Counted from the first letter of the stretch, positions 9,525 through 19,366 are shown. The stretch is DNA of 64,000 nucleotides from CAZHTS01 sp964535315 (GCA_964535315.1 CAZHTS010000013.1:12731-76730), one strand, 5' to 3'. A program made the numbers and translations. The notes: a model not told the origin generated them from the sequence alone.

Positions 9525-9558
9525 CAGGCCTCACAGGTCAAAAACCCTGTGAGGCCTG
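9525..9558 (-). terminator. Rho-independent terminator of the tkt-rpiB-tal/pgi operon
   Basis: Perfect 13-bp inverted repeat (CAGGCCTCACAGG at 9525-9537 with its complement at 9546-9558) and an 8-nt loop. On the minus strand the stem is followed by CTTTTTAC, a T tract, so it fits the minus-strand operon ending at 9589. It may also slow plus-strand transcripts from the ROK gene, although only TTGG follows on that side. Confidence 0.8.
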
Positions 9559-9588
9559 TTGGAACCACTCTACAAACTACCCCCAGCG

Positions 9589-12345
9589 CTACAGCAACTC
9601 TTCCAGGCTGGCATCCACCAGATGAACGCGGATCGCCCGGCGCTGGCGCGCCAGCAAGGCTTCCAGATCGCCCAGGGCCTGAGCGCGTTCCAGCGTGCCA
9701 AACGTCATTCCCTGTCCGGGGATGGTCACATCCTCGTTCGGGTCGGCCGTAATCTGCAAGAACAGGCCGTTATCGGCGCCGCCCTTGTGCAGTTGGCCGG
9801 TCGAGTGCAGGAAGCGCGGACCAAAGCCCAGTGTCACCACCCGCCCGGTGCATTCCTGGATGGCCAGGCGCAGGCGTTGCAGACGGGCCTCGATGCGTTT
9901 GTTGCGCGGCAGATAAGCGTTGATCGCGATGTAATCGCCTTCCCGGTTCAATTCCAGGAAACGCGCCACCACCTCCGCCAGCGACGTGGCCGTCTCCAAC
10001 CCGGGCAGCGCCATACCGTACACACGTCCCCCCTTTCCCTGCCAGACCGGCTGTTCTTCCGGCAAACGACCGAGGCGGGCATACTCAGCGATCTTGGATC
10101 GGGTGCGTTCCTTATTGTCCTGTACGTCCGGTTGATTGAAGGCGTTCACGCCCAACAGAGCGCATACCACCGCCGTAGCAAACGCCCAGCGGTAGAACTC
10201 CGCCCCCAGGTCGTAGGCGTCGGTCGCCGGCAGCACCAACACCGGCACACCTGCCGCCCGCAGCCGGGACGCGATGCGGTCGTAACGCCCGTTCTGGCGC
10301 AAATAAACATACAAACGGTCGCCCCCTGCCAGCGGCTTGCCGCCGTCCACCGGGATAATGCCCTTACCATCCTTACCGCTGCTCTCGGCCACCAGTTGCT
10401 CGAGCCAGGAGCCAAAAGACGCAAAACCAGGATCGGCCATGAAACACAACTTGTTGCGCCCCTGCTGTTCTGCCTGGCTCAAGATGGCGCCCAGCACCAG
10501 ACCAGGGTTGCGCCCCGCCGGCAGATCCGCCCGGCACTGCCAGGCCATATCCTGCGCCCGGCCCAGCAAACGGGAGACATCCATTCCGAGCAAGGCCGCC
10601 GGCAGCATGCCGAACACAATCAGCGCCGAAAAACGTCCGCCCACACTGGGATCGGCGTGCAGGATGCGGCGGAAACCGCGTTCCTGCGCCAGTTGTTCGA
10701 GCGAGGTGCCGGGGTCGGTGATGGCGATAAAATGCTCGCCGGCCCGTTCTCCCACCTGCTGGCGTGCACGTCCCCAGAAGAAGTCGATGAAGGCGCTCAC
10801 CTCGGCGGTCGAACCGGACTTGCTCGCCACAATATACAACGTGCGCTCCACGGCAGACCGCCGCCCTGCGGCGCGCACCTGTCCGGGGTCGGTCGAGTCC
10901 AGAATGGTCAGATCGAGCGCCGGCCGGCCGTTGATCTGCCCGACGCCAAACGTCAGACGCAGCACCTCGGGCGCCAACGACGACCCGCCCATGCCCAACA
11001 GCAGCACCTGGGTGTAACCGGCCGCCTGACATTCGCTCGCCACCTGGTTCAGGTCGGGGATCAACGCCATGCTGCGCTGCGGCGCATCCAGCCAACCCAG
11101 GCGGCGGCGGATCTCCTCTTGTTGTTTGGCGTCCTGGCTCCACACGGACACTTCGTGAGCGTGAATGCGCTCTACCAGCTTCTGTTCTCCCAGCGCCGCC
11201 ACCCGCTCCGCCACGCCTTGCAGCGAGCCCAGTTCGGCCTGCATGGCGCTGCGCCGTTCTTCGATCGATTTAAGCAGGGCGGTGAAAGCATCGGCAAACG
11301 AGCGAACGCCTTCTTCTTCCAGCTGGCGCGTCACCTCATCCATGTGAATGCCCAACTGCTCCAGCGCCGCCAGCTGCTCGCGGGCCGCGTCCACGCCCTG
11401 TGTCAGACTCGGGCGCGCCTCGCCGTGATCGCCAAAGGCCACCAACGTCTGCGGCGGGACAGTGTTCACCGTATCGGCGCCGATCAACTCTTCTATATAG
11501 ATTACGTCACGGTAGGCCGGGTTCTTGGTGCTGGTCGAGGCCCACAACGGGCGCTGCAAACGGGCGCCCTTGGCCTGCAAGCGCTGGAAGCGCTCACCGC
11601 CAAAGGTCTCCCGGAACAATGCGTAAGCCAGTTTGGCGTTGGCAATGGCCGCCTTGCCACGCAGGGCACCGGCCGCATGCTCGCCGGCTTTATATTTGCT
11701 TTCCAACAGCGGATCGATCTTGCTATCTACCCGCGAAACAAAGAACGAGGCTACCGAAGCAATGCCATCCACCGCCAGCCCGGCGGCAGTGCGCTCCTCT
11801 AGCCCGCTCAGGTAAGCATCCATCACCGCCGCATAACGCTCGAGCGAGAAGATCAGGGTCACATTGACGTTAATCCCCGCCGCAATCGCCTGGCGAATGG
11901 CCGGGATACCCGCCGGCGTGGCCGGGATCTTAATCATCAAATTGGGGCGATTGACCCGCGCCCACAAACGTTTGGCTTCTTCCAACGTACCCTGGCTGTC
12001 GTTGGCCAGATACGGGCTGACCTCCAGACTGACGTAGCCATCCCCACCCTGGCTCTGGCGGTACAGATCTTGAAACAAATCGGCCGCGTCCTGAATATCC
12101 TCCACCGCCAGCTGGTAAAAAATCTGCTCGGGCGTCCAGCCAGCCCAGGCCATCGGCTTCAACGCCTCGTCGTAATCCTGGCTTTTGGCAATGGCATTAT
12201 TGAAAATAGTCGGGTTGGACGTCACCCCGCGAATCTCGCCGCGAGCGATCATCCCCGCCATCTCGCCGTTCCTGAGCAGCTGGCGCTGGATATTGTCGTA
12301 CCACAGCGACTGGCCCAGAGAGATTAAAGGTTTAAATCGATCCAT
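9589..12345 (-). CDS. Bifunctional transaldolase/glucose-6-phosphate isomerase fusion
   Basis: A 918-residue fusion. About residues 1-365 are transaldolase: RGVTSNPTIF near the start, the Schiff-base lysine in NLMIKIPAT, and GINVNVTLIFSLERY. From about 410 onward is a phosphoglucose isomerase domain with LLLGMGGSSLAPEVL, ASKSGSTAEV and DPSVGGRFSAL. One chain would therefore interconvert sedoheptulose-7-P/glyceraldehyde-3-P with erythrose-4-P/fructose-6-P and then fructose-6-P with glucose-6-P. The same domain order is known in other bacteria. The ATG at 12345 is preferred over the TTG one codon upstream because GAGG is better spaced from it. Last gene of the tkt-rpiB operon. Confidence 0.95.
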   Translation of the reverse strand: MDRFKPLISLGQSLWYDNIQRQLLRNGEMAGMIARGEIRGVTSNPTIFNNAIAKSQDYDEALKPMAWAGWTPEQIFYQLAVEDIQDAADLFQDLYRQSQGGDGYVSLEVSPYLANDSQGTLEEAKRLWARVNRPNLMIKIPATPAGIPAIRQAIAAGINVNVTLIFSLERYAAVMDAYLSGLEERTAAGLAVDGIASVASFFVSRVDSKIDPLLESKYKAGEHAAGALRGKAAIANAKLAYALFRETFGGERFQRLQAKGARLQRPLWASTSTKNPAYRDVIYIEELIGADTVNTVPPQTLVAFGDHGEARPSLTQGVDAAREQLAALEQLGIHMDEVTRQLEEEGVRSFADAFTALLKSIEERRSAMQAELGSLQGVAERVAALGEQKLVERIHAHEVSVWSQDAKQQEEIRRRLGWLDAPQRSMALIPDLNQVASECQAAGYTQVLLLGMGGSSLAPEVLRLTFGVGQINGRPALDLTILDSTDPGQVRAAGRRSAVERTLYIVASKSGSTAEVSAFIDFFWGRARQQVGERAGEHFIAITDPGTSLEQLAQERGFRRILHADPSVGGRFSALIVFGMLPAALLGMDVSRLLGRAQDMAWQCRADLPAGRNPGLVLGAILSQAEQQGRNKLCFMADPGFASFGSWLEQLVAESSGKDGKGIIPVDGGKPLAGGDRLYVYLRQNGRYDRIASRLRAAGVPVLVLPATDAYDLGAEFYRWAFATAVVCALLGVNAFNQPDVQDNKERTRSKIAEYARLGRLPEEQPVWQGKGGRVYGMALPGLETATSLAEVVARFLELNREGDYIAINAYLPRNKRIEARLQRLRLAIQECTGRVVTLGFGPRFLHSTGQLHKGGADNGLFLQITADPNEDVTIPGQGMTFGTLERAQALGDLEALLARQRRAIRVHLVDASLEELL

Positions 12346-12381
12346 CAAGCACCTCAGCGCATAGAATTAATAATATCGAAA

Positions 12382-12831
12382 TCAGCCGTTCTGTTCGAGC
12401 GTCTGCACTTTGCGGAAGCGGCGCATCAGCCGTTCCTGATCGCCCTGAAAACTGGCGCTCAAATAGGCCAACACGACCTCGCGCGCCAGCTCCACCCCAA
12501 TGATGCGCGCCCCCACGCACAGCACGTTCATGTTATCGTGTTCGACGCCCTGATGCGCCGAATACGTGTCGTGACACACCCCGGCGTAAATCCCCTTGAG
12601 CTTATTGGCGGCAATACACGCCCCCACCCCTGAGCCACACAGCACGATCGCCCGATCCACTTCACCACGCTGCACGACCCGGCCGGCCTTTTCGGCAAAA
12701 TCGGGGTAATCGACGCTCGCCGGCCCATCCGTGCCCAGATCGAACGCCTCATGTCCGGCCTGGCGCACCCATTCGAGCACGCTGGCCTTGAGCGGAAATC
12801 CACCATGGTCACTTGCTACTGCGATACGCAT
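12382..12831 (-). CDS. rpiB: Ribose-5-phosphate isomerase B
   Basis: Interconverts ribulose-5-phosphate and ribose-5-phosphate. The 149-residue protein starts MRIAVASDHGGFPLK, has VDYPDFAEK, the catalytic-Cys region IVLCGSGVGACIAANK, and the DNMNVLCVGARIIG segment of the RpiB/LacAB family. A well-spaced AGGAG lies upstream of the ATG. It sits between transketolase and the transaldolase-isomerase fusion on the same strand, which favours RpiB over galactose-6-P isomerase. Confidence 0.95.
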   Translation of the reverse strand: MRIAVASDHGGFPLKASVLEWVRQAGHEAFDLGTDGPASVDYPDFAEKAGRVVQRGEVDRAIVLCGSGVGACIAANKLKGIYAGVCHDTYSAHQGVEHDNMNVLCVGARIIGVELAREVVLAYLSASFQGDQERLMRRFRKVQTLEQNG

Positions 12832-12848
12832 AACCTGCTCCTGATAGA

Positions 12849-12875
12849 CCGCCTCACCGTGGGGCGGTGAGGCGG
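12849..12875 (-). promoter_or_regulatory. Strong intercistronic hairpin between tkt and rpiB
   Basis: An 11-bp perfect inverted repeat (CCGCCTCACCG at 12849-12859, complement 12865-12875) with a 5-nt loop. It fills the 50-nt gap between the tkt stop and the rpiB ribosome site. No T tract follows, so it is more likely an mRNA processing or stability element, or partial attenuation, than a full terminator. Confidence 0.55.
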
Positions 12876-12881
12876 GTATGT

Positions 12882-14903
12882 TTAATCCTGCGGTTGACCC
12901 TGCACCAGAGAAGCGGCTTCACGCACCACGTCGTCCACGGTAAAGCCGTATTCCTTGAACAGCGTCTGGTATGGCGCCGACGCGCCATAGCTGTGCATAC
13001 AAATCACCTTCCCCTGGTCGCCAACCCAACGTTCCCACCCCATACCGACGCCGGTTTCGACCGCCAGGCGTGCGGGCACATCCGGCAGCAGGACCGCGTC
13101 GCGGTATTCTTGATCCTGTGCGGCGAACAACTCCCAGCTCGGGAAAGAAACCATACGCACGCTGACGCCTTCCATCGCCAGTTTGAAACCAGCATCGACG
13201 ATCAGACTGACCTCCGAGCCGGACGCCATCAGGATGATCTGCGGTTTCTCATCGCCCACATCGGCCAGGACGTAGGCGCCGCGCGCCACATCTTCCGCCG
13301 CCCCCATCAGGCTGCGATCCATCACCGGCAGCGCCTGGCGCGTCAAGGCCAGCACGGTCGGGCCATCCCGCCGGGCAATCGCCACCTTCCAGGCCTCACG
13401 CGTCTCGTTGGCGTCCGCCGGGCGCAGCACCACCAGGCGCGGCATGACACGCAACGCCGCCAGGTGCTCCACCGGCTGGTGGGTCGGGCCGTCTTCCCCC
13501 AGTCCGATGCTATCGTGCGTAAATACCCAGATGCTGGGAATATGCGAAATAGCCGAGATGCGAATCGCCGGACGCACGTAATCCGAAAACACCATGAAAG
13601 TCGCCCCGTAGGGCATCACACCGCCATGCAGCGCCATACCGTTCATAATAGCGCCCATGCCATGCTCGCGCACGCCAAAGTGGAAATTGCGCCCCTGACG
13701 GGTGGCCGGCTGGAAGTCGGGCAGACCCTGCAACCAGGTATTGGTCGAAGGCGCCAGGTCGGCCGAACCGCCCATCAATTCGGGCAGGCGCGCCGCCAGG
13801 GCGTTTAATACCTTACCCGAAGCCACGCGGGTGGCCATACCCTTCGCATCGGCGGGGAATTCGGGCAAATCCTTATCCCAATCCGCCGGCAGTGTCCCGG
13901 CCATACGGCGTTCAAAATCGGCTGCCAGTTCGGGGTAAGCGCCGCGGTAAGCCGCAAAACGCTGCTGCCATTCGGCCTCCAACGCCGCACCGCGGCTCTG
14001 CGCCTGGCGGAAGAAATCCAACACATCCTCCGGGACGTAAAACTTGGGTTCCAACGGCCAGCCCAGATTCTGCTTGGCGCCCCGCAGTTCTTCTTCACCC
14101 GGCGGCTCGCCGTGCGCCTTGGCCGTATCCTGGCGGGTGGGCAGGCCGTAACCAATGTGCGTGCGGCAGATAATCAAGGACGGCCGGGGATCGGCTTTCG
14201 CCTCCTGCAGGGCGCGGTCAATGGCTTCGACGTCGTTGCCGTCGGCCACGTGCAGCACCTGCCAGCCGTAGGCCGCAAAACGCGCCCCACGATCCTCGGT
14301 AAAAGCGCAGTCGGTCGAACCTTCGATCGAGATGCGGTTATCATCGTAAACGTAAATGAGCTTGCCCAACTGCTGGTGACCGGCAAACGAGGCCGCCTCG
14401 GCCACCACCCCTTCCATCAAATCCCCGTCGGTCACCAGAGCGTAAGTGTAATGATCGACCAGGGTATGCTCCGGCTGGTTGAACACGCTCGCCAGATGCG
14501 CTTCGGCCACCGCCATCCCAACCCCATTGGAAAAACCCTGCCCCAACGGGCCGGTGGTCGTTTCTACCCCCGGCGTCCAGCCCGCTTCGGGATGCCCGGG
14601 CGTGCGGCTGCCCCACTGGCGGAAACGCTTGAGTTCCTCCAGCGGCAGATCGTAACCGGTCAGATAGAGTAATGAATACAGTAACATCGAGCCATGCCCA
14701 CCCGAAAGGATGAACCGGTCACGGTTCGCCCAGGCAGGATTGGCCGGGTTGTGGCGCAGATGGCGCGTCCAAATGGTGTAAGCAATCGCTGCCGTGCCCA
14801 TTGGAAGTCCGGGGTGCCCAGAATTGGCCTGTTGCACCCCATCTGCGGATAAGAAACGGATTGTATTAATGGAACGAGTTTGAAGATCACCGCTTGCAGA
14901 CAT
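12882..14903 (-). CDS. tkt: Transketolase
   Basis: Thiamine-diphosphate enzyme moving two-carbon units between ketose and aldose phosphates. The 673-residue length is normal. Seen in order: SINTIRFLSADGVQQANSGH at the N-terminus, GHGSMLLYSLLYL, the thiamine-diphosphate fold segment GDLMEGVVAEAASFAGHQ with DDNRISIEG, the FGVREHGMGAIMNG pyrimidine-binding region, and FTHDSIGLGEDGPTHQPVEH. The ATG at 14903 is chosen over a GTG four codons upstream because GGTGAGG is 6 nt before it. First gene of the pentose-phosphate operon. Confidence 0.97.
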   Translation of the reverse strand: MSASGDLQTRSINTIRFLSADGVQQANSGHPGLPMGTAAIAYTIWTRHLRHNPANPAWANRDRFILSGGHGSMLLYSLLYLTGYDLPLEELKRFRQWGSRTPGHPEAGWTPGVETTTGPLGQGFSNGVGMAVAEAHLASVFNQPEHTLVDHYTYALVTDGDLMEGVVAEAASFAGHQQLGKLIYVYDDNRISIEGSTDCAFTEDRGARFAAYGWQVLHVADGNDVEAIDRALQEAKADPRPSLIICRTHIGYGLPTRQDTAKAHGEPPGEEELRGAKQNLGWPLEPKFYVPEDVLDFFRQAQSRGAALEAEWQQRFAAYRGAYPELAADFERRMAGTLPADWDKDLPEFPADAKGMATRVASGKVLNALAARLPELMGGSADLAPSTNTWLQGLPDFQPATRQGRNFHFGVREHGMGAIMNGMALHGGVMPYGATFMVFSDYVRPAIRISAISHIPSIWVFTHDSIGLGEDGPTHQPVEHLAALRVMPRLVVLRPADANETREAWKVAIARRDGPTVLALTRQALPVMDRSLMGAAEDVARGAYVLADVGDEKPQIILMASGSEVSLIVDAGFKLAMEGVSVRMVSFPSWELFAAQDQEYRDAVLLPDVPARLAVETGVGMGWERWVGDQGKVICMHSYGASAPYQTLFKEYGFTVDDVVREAASLVQGQPQD

Positions 14904-14932
14904 TTTTCGCCTCACCGCAAAAAATTTTTGTT

Positions 14933-14938
14933 ATTGTA
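14933..14938 (-). promoter_or_regulatory. Probable extended -10 promoter of the tkt operon
   Basis: Minus-strand TGGTACAAT gives an extended -10 box (TACAAT at 14938-14933), about 30 nt upstream of the tkt start. No good -35 hexamer is seen at 17 nt, which is tolerated by extended -10 promoters. Confidence 0.5.
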
Positions 14939-15002
14939 CCATGCAGCACCCAAATGCGAGGCGATTCGCACAAGAAGCTCCAATGCAATCTCTTGCCTGG
15001 GC

Positions 15003-16898
15003 TCAATAAAAATCCTGCACCCAGAAGGTGAGCAGCGTCGTGGCTAATTGCACCGCTGCCGTGGCGTAAAAGGCGATTTGTGGCCTGTGCGACAGTCGTT
15101 GTAACTCATCGGCGGCGAATAACATCATCACCGGCAGCAGGAACAACCACAGGCGCCCGACCTCGCTGCGCGTTTGCCCGAGCACGTTCAGGGCCAGGTA
15201 TACCAGCAAGAAGGCCAACGCCAGGGCATCCAACGGGCGCAGCCCCTTTTTCTTCAGCACGTGGCCCACACTGCGCCCTACGCCCACAAAAGCAAGCACA
15301 AAAACGGGAATCCCCGTCCAAAACGCAAACTCCACATTATTAATCAGCAACATATTCCCCAACCGCTCCAACGGGTTGGGCAAAATCTGCTCGTATAACT
15401 TGACGGCGCGGTGCAGTTGCATGGCGTGCTGGTAACGCGTCCAGGCATCGTAACCGATCAGCAAAAAGAGCCCGTACAACACCGCAAAACCGGTCAGCAT
15501 CCCGCCCCAGGCCCACAGCGTCGTCTTCCACCCATCGGCGCGACGCGTTGCCCACGCCGTCAACAAGACACACAGCCCGCCCATCGGGATCAACGCCAGC
15601 AGTGAGAAAGAGATAAAAATTCCCACATACGCCATCCCGCCAAACAAAACACCGAGCCAAAACGGACGTTTTCCGCCGGCAAGCACGGCGAGATAGGTAC
15701 CCAGGGTGAAGATCAGTGGGTAGAGAAACTGATCCAGGTGCAAGACGATGAGAATCACGTTGGGGGAAAAAACATAGAGCAATGCCGGCAAAACCGCCGC
15801 ATTCTGCGCGTAACGGGCCGCCAGGGCAAAAATCACAAACAGCACCAGATAAGTGACCAGCGGAAACACATAGGCGCCAAACTGGGTGATGTGGGTACAG
15901 CGCCCGCTAAAAGTATCCACCGGCTCGATAAAATTGGTCAGATATTCAACACCGACATAAAATAACAGCATACCCGGCGGCTTGGTGCCCAGCATGGTGA
16001 CCGTACGCAAGGTCTCATCGTAAGTTCGCAGTGTATCGAGCGCGTCGGGGGTGCCATCACAGGTATATTCAACGATGCGATAATGGCCGGTGATCAGAAA
16101 TTTCTGACGTAAAGATTCGCTCCCCTGGCCTGCCATCAAACCAAAACCGACCTGCAGAGCCACGCCCAGGGCAAAAATGGGCAGCAGTATCCGCCATCTC
16201 ATTTTCCCAGACGACGCCTTCAGCGTTTTAAACACCCACCAGATCACCACCATCGCCGCCGCCAGCAGCGGGACGAACCACAAAAACGTGATCGAAAAGG
16301 GTTTGGGACGGTATTGCCAGTACCAGCCATCAATGGCGGTAAAGAAGGAGTCCTGCCCGATGAAAATGAGCCATTGAAAAGCGGTCGCCCCCAGGATACA
16401 AAGTACAAGGACGATCTTTCCAAAGGGCTGCGGATGGAAAAAATCGGGGCGGTGAAAATTGAACCAGAGCAGCCCGATGGCCTGCAAGAGCAGCAGTTCC
16501 AACCAGATGATCAACGACACCCCACGGTGGATGACCGCGCCCAGCATTTCCAGGTGTTGATTGTAGGGCGAATAAGCCAACAGAACGAGCAGGCCCAGGA
16601 ACACAACCATCCCAGCCAGAACCGTCATGAGATATAGCAGCCCATTCCCGACCTGCCATTGCTCCAGCCGGGTGTGTACCCGCATAACCCAGGCAGGGTC
16701 GAAAAAAGCACGCCCCGCGGCAATCAAACAAACCAGCGCCAGGGCCAACACCACGGTACCCAGAGCGATGCGCACCGCTGAGTAACCCAACAAAAATTGA
16801 TTGCCCTCTTCCGAACGAATTGCAAACAACAACACAAAAGCCGCCACCCCCTCGATCCAGGCAGCCGACCAAAACAAAACGTAGCGCAATCTCAGCAT
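15003..16898 (-). CDS. Large polytopic membrane protein, GT-C-like, function unknown
   Basis: A 631-residue protein made almost entirely of hydrophobic helices (12 or more). A hydrophilic loop near residues 270-340 contains HYRIVEYTCDGTPDAL and FSGRCTH. The C-terminal helices include GQTRSEVGRLWLFLLPVM, a pattern seen in integral-membrane mannosyl/glycosyltransferase-like proteins (GT-C architecture). I cannot name a substrate. No Shine-Dalgarno precedes the ATG, but a TATAAT ends 7 nt before it, so the message may be leaderless. It is flanked by unrelated operons and probably transcribed alone. Confidence 0.75.
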   Translation of the reverse strand: MLRLRYVLFWSAAWIEGVAAFVLLFAIRSEEGNQFLLGYSAVRIALGTVVLALALVCLIAAGRAFFDPAWVMRVHTRLEQWQVGNGLLYLMTVLAGMVVFLGLLVLLAYSPYNQHLEMLGAVIHRGVSLIIWLELLLLQAIGLLWFNFHRPDFFHPQPFGKIVLVLCILGATAFQWLIFIGQDSFFTAIDGWYWQYRPKPFSITFLWFVPLLAAAMVVIWWVFKTLKASSGKMRWRILLPIFALGVALQVGFGLMAGQGSESLRQKFLITGHYRIVEYTCDGTPDALDTLRTYDETLRTVTMLGTKPPGMLLFYVGVEYLTNFIEPVDTFSGRCTHITQFGAYVFPLVTYLVLFVIFALAARYAQNAAVLPALLYVFSPNVILIVLHLDQFLYPLIFTLGTYLAVLAGGKRPFWLGVLFGGMAYVGIFISFSLLALIPMGGLCVLLTAWATRRADGWKTTLWAWGGMLTGFAVLYGLFLLIGYDAWTRYQHAMQLHRAVKLYEQILPNPLERLGNMLLINNVEFAFWTGIPVFVLAFVGVGRSVGHVLKKKGLRPLDALALAFLLVYLALNVLGQTRSEVGRLWLFLLPVMMLFAADELQRLSHRPQIAFYATAAVQLATTLLTFWVQDFY

Positions 16899-16904
16899 GC
16901 AGGT

Positions 16905-16910
16905 ATTATA
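16905..16910 (-). promoter_or_regulatory. TATAAT -10 box placed for a leaderless transcript
   Basis: Minus-strand TATAAT at 16910-16905 ends 7 nt before the ATG at 16898, where transcription would be expected to start. The -35 region is weak (TGGTGT at 17 nt). Together with the missing ribosome site this suggests leaderless translation of the membrane protein. Confidence 0.45.
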
Positions 16911-16960
16911 TGCCCCTACACGGCATTACACCAGATAACGTCTGGTTTGTTTCACTGTAT

Positions 16961-19366
16961 TTACACGCTCACCCTGCGCAAACGCAAACTGTTGCTCACC
17001 ACAAAAACGCTGCTAAAGGCCATCGCTCCGGCTGCCAGCATGGGGTTCAAACCACCCAACGCCGCCACCGGGATCAGGATTACGTTGTAGAAAAACGCCC
17101 AGAACAGGTTCTGGCGGATGGTTCGCAAGGTATGCCGTGACAAAGCAATCGCCCGCGGCACGCCGCGCAAATCGCCGCTCATCAACGTAACCGGTGCAGC
17201 GGCCATCGCCACGTCCGTCCCGGTACCAATCGCCAGGCCCACATCGGCCTGCGCCAGCGCCGGAGCGTCGTTCACACCATCCCCGACCATTGCCACCAGC
17301 GCCCCATCTGCCTGCAAACGCCGGATTTCAGCCGCCTTCATCTCCGGTTGGACTTCGGCGCGCACCCCATCCACCCCAACCTGAGACGCAATGGCCTGCG
17401 CCGTGCGGGCATTGTCGCCGGTCAACATCACCACCCGCAGCCCCATACGCTGCAGGGTAGCGATGGCTTCATCCGAACCCGGTTTGACCGTATCCGCCAC
17501 CGCAATTACCCCGGCCAACGCGCCATCCGTCGTCACCAACATGGCCGTACGTCCCTGGTTTTGCAGCCTCTCGACCCGTTCCGCCAGCCCCCCGGCCGGC
17601 AGCCACTGCGGGTTACCCACCGCCACCTGTTGCCCATCCACCTCGGCCAAAACACCCTGCCCGGCCCGCGCCTGAAAGCCCTGCGGGGCGCTCAAACGCA
17701 GCCCGCGATTGCCAGCCTCTGCCACCAGCGCTTCTCCAAGAGGATGTTCGCTGCCTTTTTCCACGCTGGCCGCCAGGCGCAACAATTCATTTTCGTCGCC
17801 GGCAAAAGCAGGGGCCGGAAAAATATCCGTCACTGCCGGCTGCCCGCGCGTCACCGTGCCGGTTTTATCCAGCACGACCGTTTTGATTTTCCCTGCCCGC
17901 TCCAGCCCTTCGCCCGAACGAAACAGGATGCCCATCTCGGCGCCCCTGCCGGTGGCAACCATGATGGCGGTCGGCGTGGCCAGCCCCATCGCACACGGGC
18001 AGGCAATGACCAGCACCGCCACCATGTGGATTAATGCCCGGGTAAAACTATCCACTTCTCCCACGGCGGCCGGCGCCAGCCAGTACCATCCGGCGAAGGT
18101 CAGCAGCGCCACCCCAATCACCGCCGGGACAAACACCGCCGAAACCTGGTCGGCCAGGTTCTGGATCGGCGCCTTGCTACCCTGCGCCTCTTCCACCAGA
18201 CGGATGATTTGCGCCAGCGCCGTTTCTTTGCCCACCCGCGTTGCCTCAAAACGGATCAGGCCATACTTGTTGAGCGTTGCGCCGGTCACTGCCGCCCCCG
18301 GCCCCTTTTCCACCGGCAGCGACTCGCCGGTCAACATCGATTCGTCCACCGAAGTATGCCCCTCGACCACCACGCCGTCGACCGGTATCTTCTCGCCCGG
18401 CCGTACCACCAGCCAATCCCCCACGCATACTTCATCCACGGCGATGTCCTGCTCGACGCCATCGCGCAGCACCCGCGCCGTTTTGGCGCGCAGCCCCATC
18501 AATTTCTTAATCGCCTCGCTGGTCTGGCCGCGGGCGCGCGCCTCCAGGAACTTTCCCAGACGAATGAGGGTGATGATCACCGCCGCCGTCTCAAAATAGA
18601 CGTGTCCATGCAACAGGCCCAACGTCACCGGCAACGAGTACAGATAAGCCACCGACGATCCCATGACGATCAGCACATCCATGTTGGCCGACCGGTTGCG
18701 TAACGCCTTATAAGCGCCCAGGTAATACGGCCCGGCCACATAAAACTGCACGGGAGTGGCCAGCGCCAGCATCAACCAGTTCGCCCAACCGGCGTGAGCG
18801 ATACCCGGGATCAACCCCAGATCACGCCCCATCGAAAACACAAAGAGGGGCACGGTAAACACCAGCCCAATCGCCAACAGGCGGCGCTGCTGCGCCGTCT
18901 CGGCTGCCCGGGCCGCAGCCTCGGCATCCTCGGCCTGTCCGCCCAATTCTAACGCCTCAAAACCGGCCGCCGCCACGACCCGCCGCATCTCGGCCTGGCT
19001 GATAACGGTGGGGATATAACGCAGCCAGGCGCGCTCGCCGGCATAGCTGACGCGCGCCTCCAGCACCCCCTCCAGGCGGCTCAACGCGCTCTCCAGGCGG
19101 CGAGCGTCGTTATCATCGCTCATCCGCCGTATGCTCAGATCCGCCACGCCTTCGGCCACATCATAACCGGCGCGCCGCACACGGCCGACGATATCATCCA
19201 ACGTCAGGAGCGCCGGATCGAAGGCCACCGTCGCCCGTTCGGACGATAGATTGACCGCCGCCTCGCTGACCCCTTCCAACTTCTTTAAGTTGCGTTCGAT
19301 GGTCGCCACACAATTGGCACAGGTCATCCCCGTCACCGGCAAAATCACCTGTCGCGATGCACTCAT
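16961..19366 (-). CDS. copA: Copper-exporting P1B-type ATPase CopA
   Basis: Pumps Cu(I) out of the cytoplasm using ATP. The 801-residue protein has an N-terminal heavy-metal domain with GMTCANC. A second domain of the same length lacks the CxxC (about residues 75-140), so it is degenerate. Then come the membrane helices, the translocation motif CPCAMGL, the phosphorylation site DKTGT, GDGVNDAPAL in the hinge, and MxxSS in the last helix (GAMAFSSVFVVSNSLRLRR), which marks the Cu(I) subgroup. The ATG at 19366 follows GAGGTGG; an upstream TTG is rejected. Third gene of csoR-copZ-copA. Confidence 0.95.
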   Translation of the reverse strand: MSASRQVILPVTGMTCANCVATIERNLKKLEGVSEAAVNLSSERATVAFDPALLTLDDIVGRVRRAGYDVAEGVADLSIRRMSDDNDARRLESALSRLEGVLEARVSYAGERAWLRYIPTVISQAEMRRVVAAAGFEALELGGQAEDAEAAARAAETAQQRRLLAIGLVFTVPLFVFSMGRDLGLIPGIAHAGWANWLMLALATPVQFYVAGPYYLGAYKALRNRSANMDVLIVMGSSVAYLYSLPVTLGLLHGHVYFETAAVIITLIRLGKFLEARARGQTSEAIKKLMGLRAKTARVLRDGVEQDIAVDEVCVGDWLVVRPGEKIPVDGVVVEGHTSVDESMLTGESLPVEKGPGAAVTGATLNKYGLIRFEATRVGKETALAQIIRLVEEAQGSKAPIQNLADQVSAVFVPAVIGVALLTFAGWYWLAPAAVGEVDSFTRALIHMVAVLVIACPCAMGLATPTAIMVATGRGAEMGILFRSGEGLERAGKIKTVVLDKTGTVTRGQPAVTDIFPAPAFAGDENELLRLAASVEKGSEHPLGEALVAEAGNRGLRLSAPQGFQARAGQGVLAEVDGQQVAVGNPQWLPAGGLAERVERLQNQGRTAMLVTTDGALAGVIAVADTVKPGSDEAIATLQRMGLRVVMLTGDNARTAQAIASQVGVDGVRAEVQPEMKAAEIRRLQADGALVAMVGDGVNDAPALAQADVGLAIGTGTDVAMAAAPVTLMSGDLRGVPRAIALSRHTLRTIRQNLFWAFFYNVILIPVAALGGLNPMLAAGAMAFSSVFVVSNSLRLRRVSV

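Noticed and set aside
9559..11802. A 747-codon plus-strand open frame
   Set aside because: It is antisense to the transaldolase/isomerase fusion, rich in Arg/Gln/His with no domain, and a product of GC-rich codon bias.
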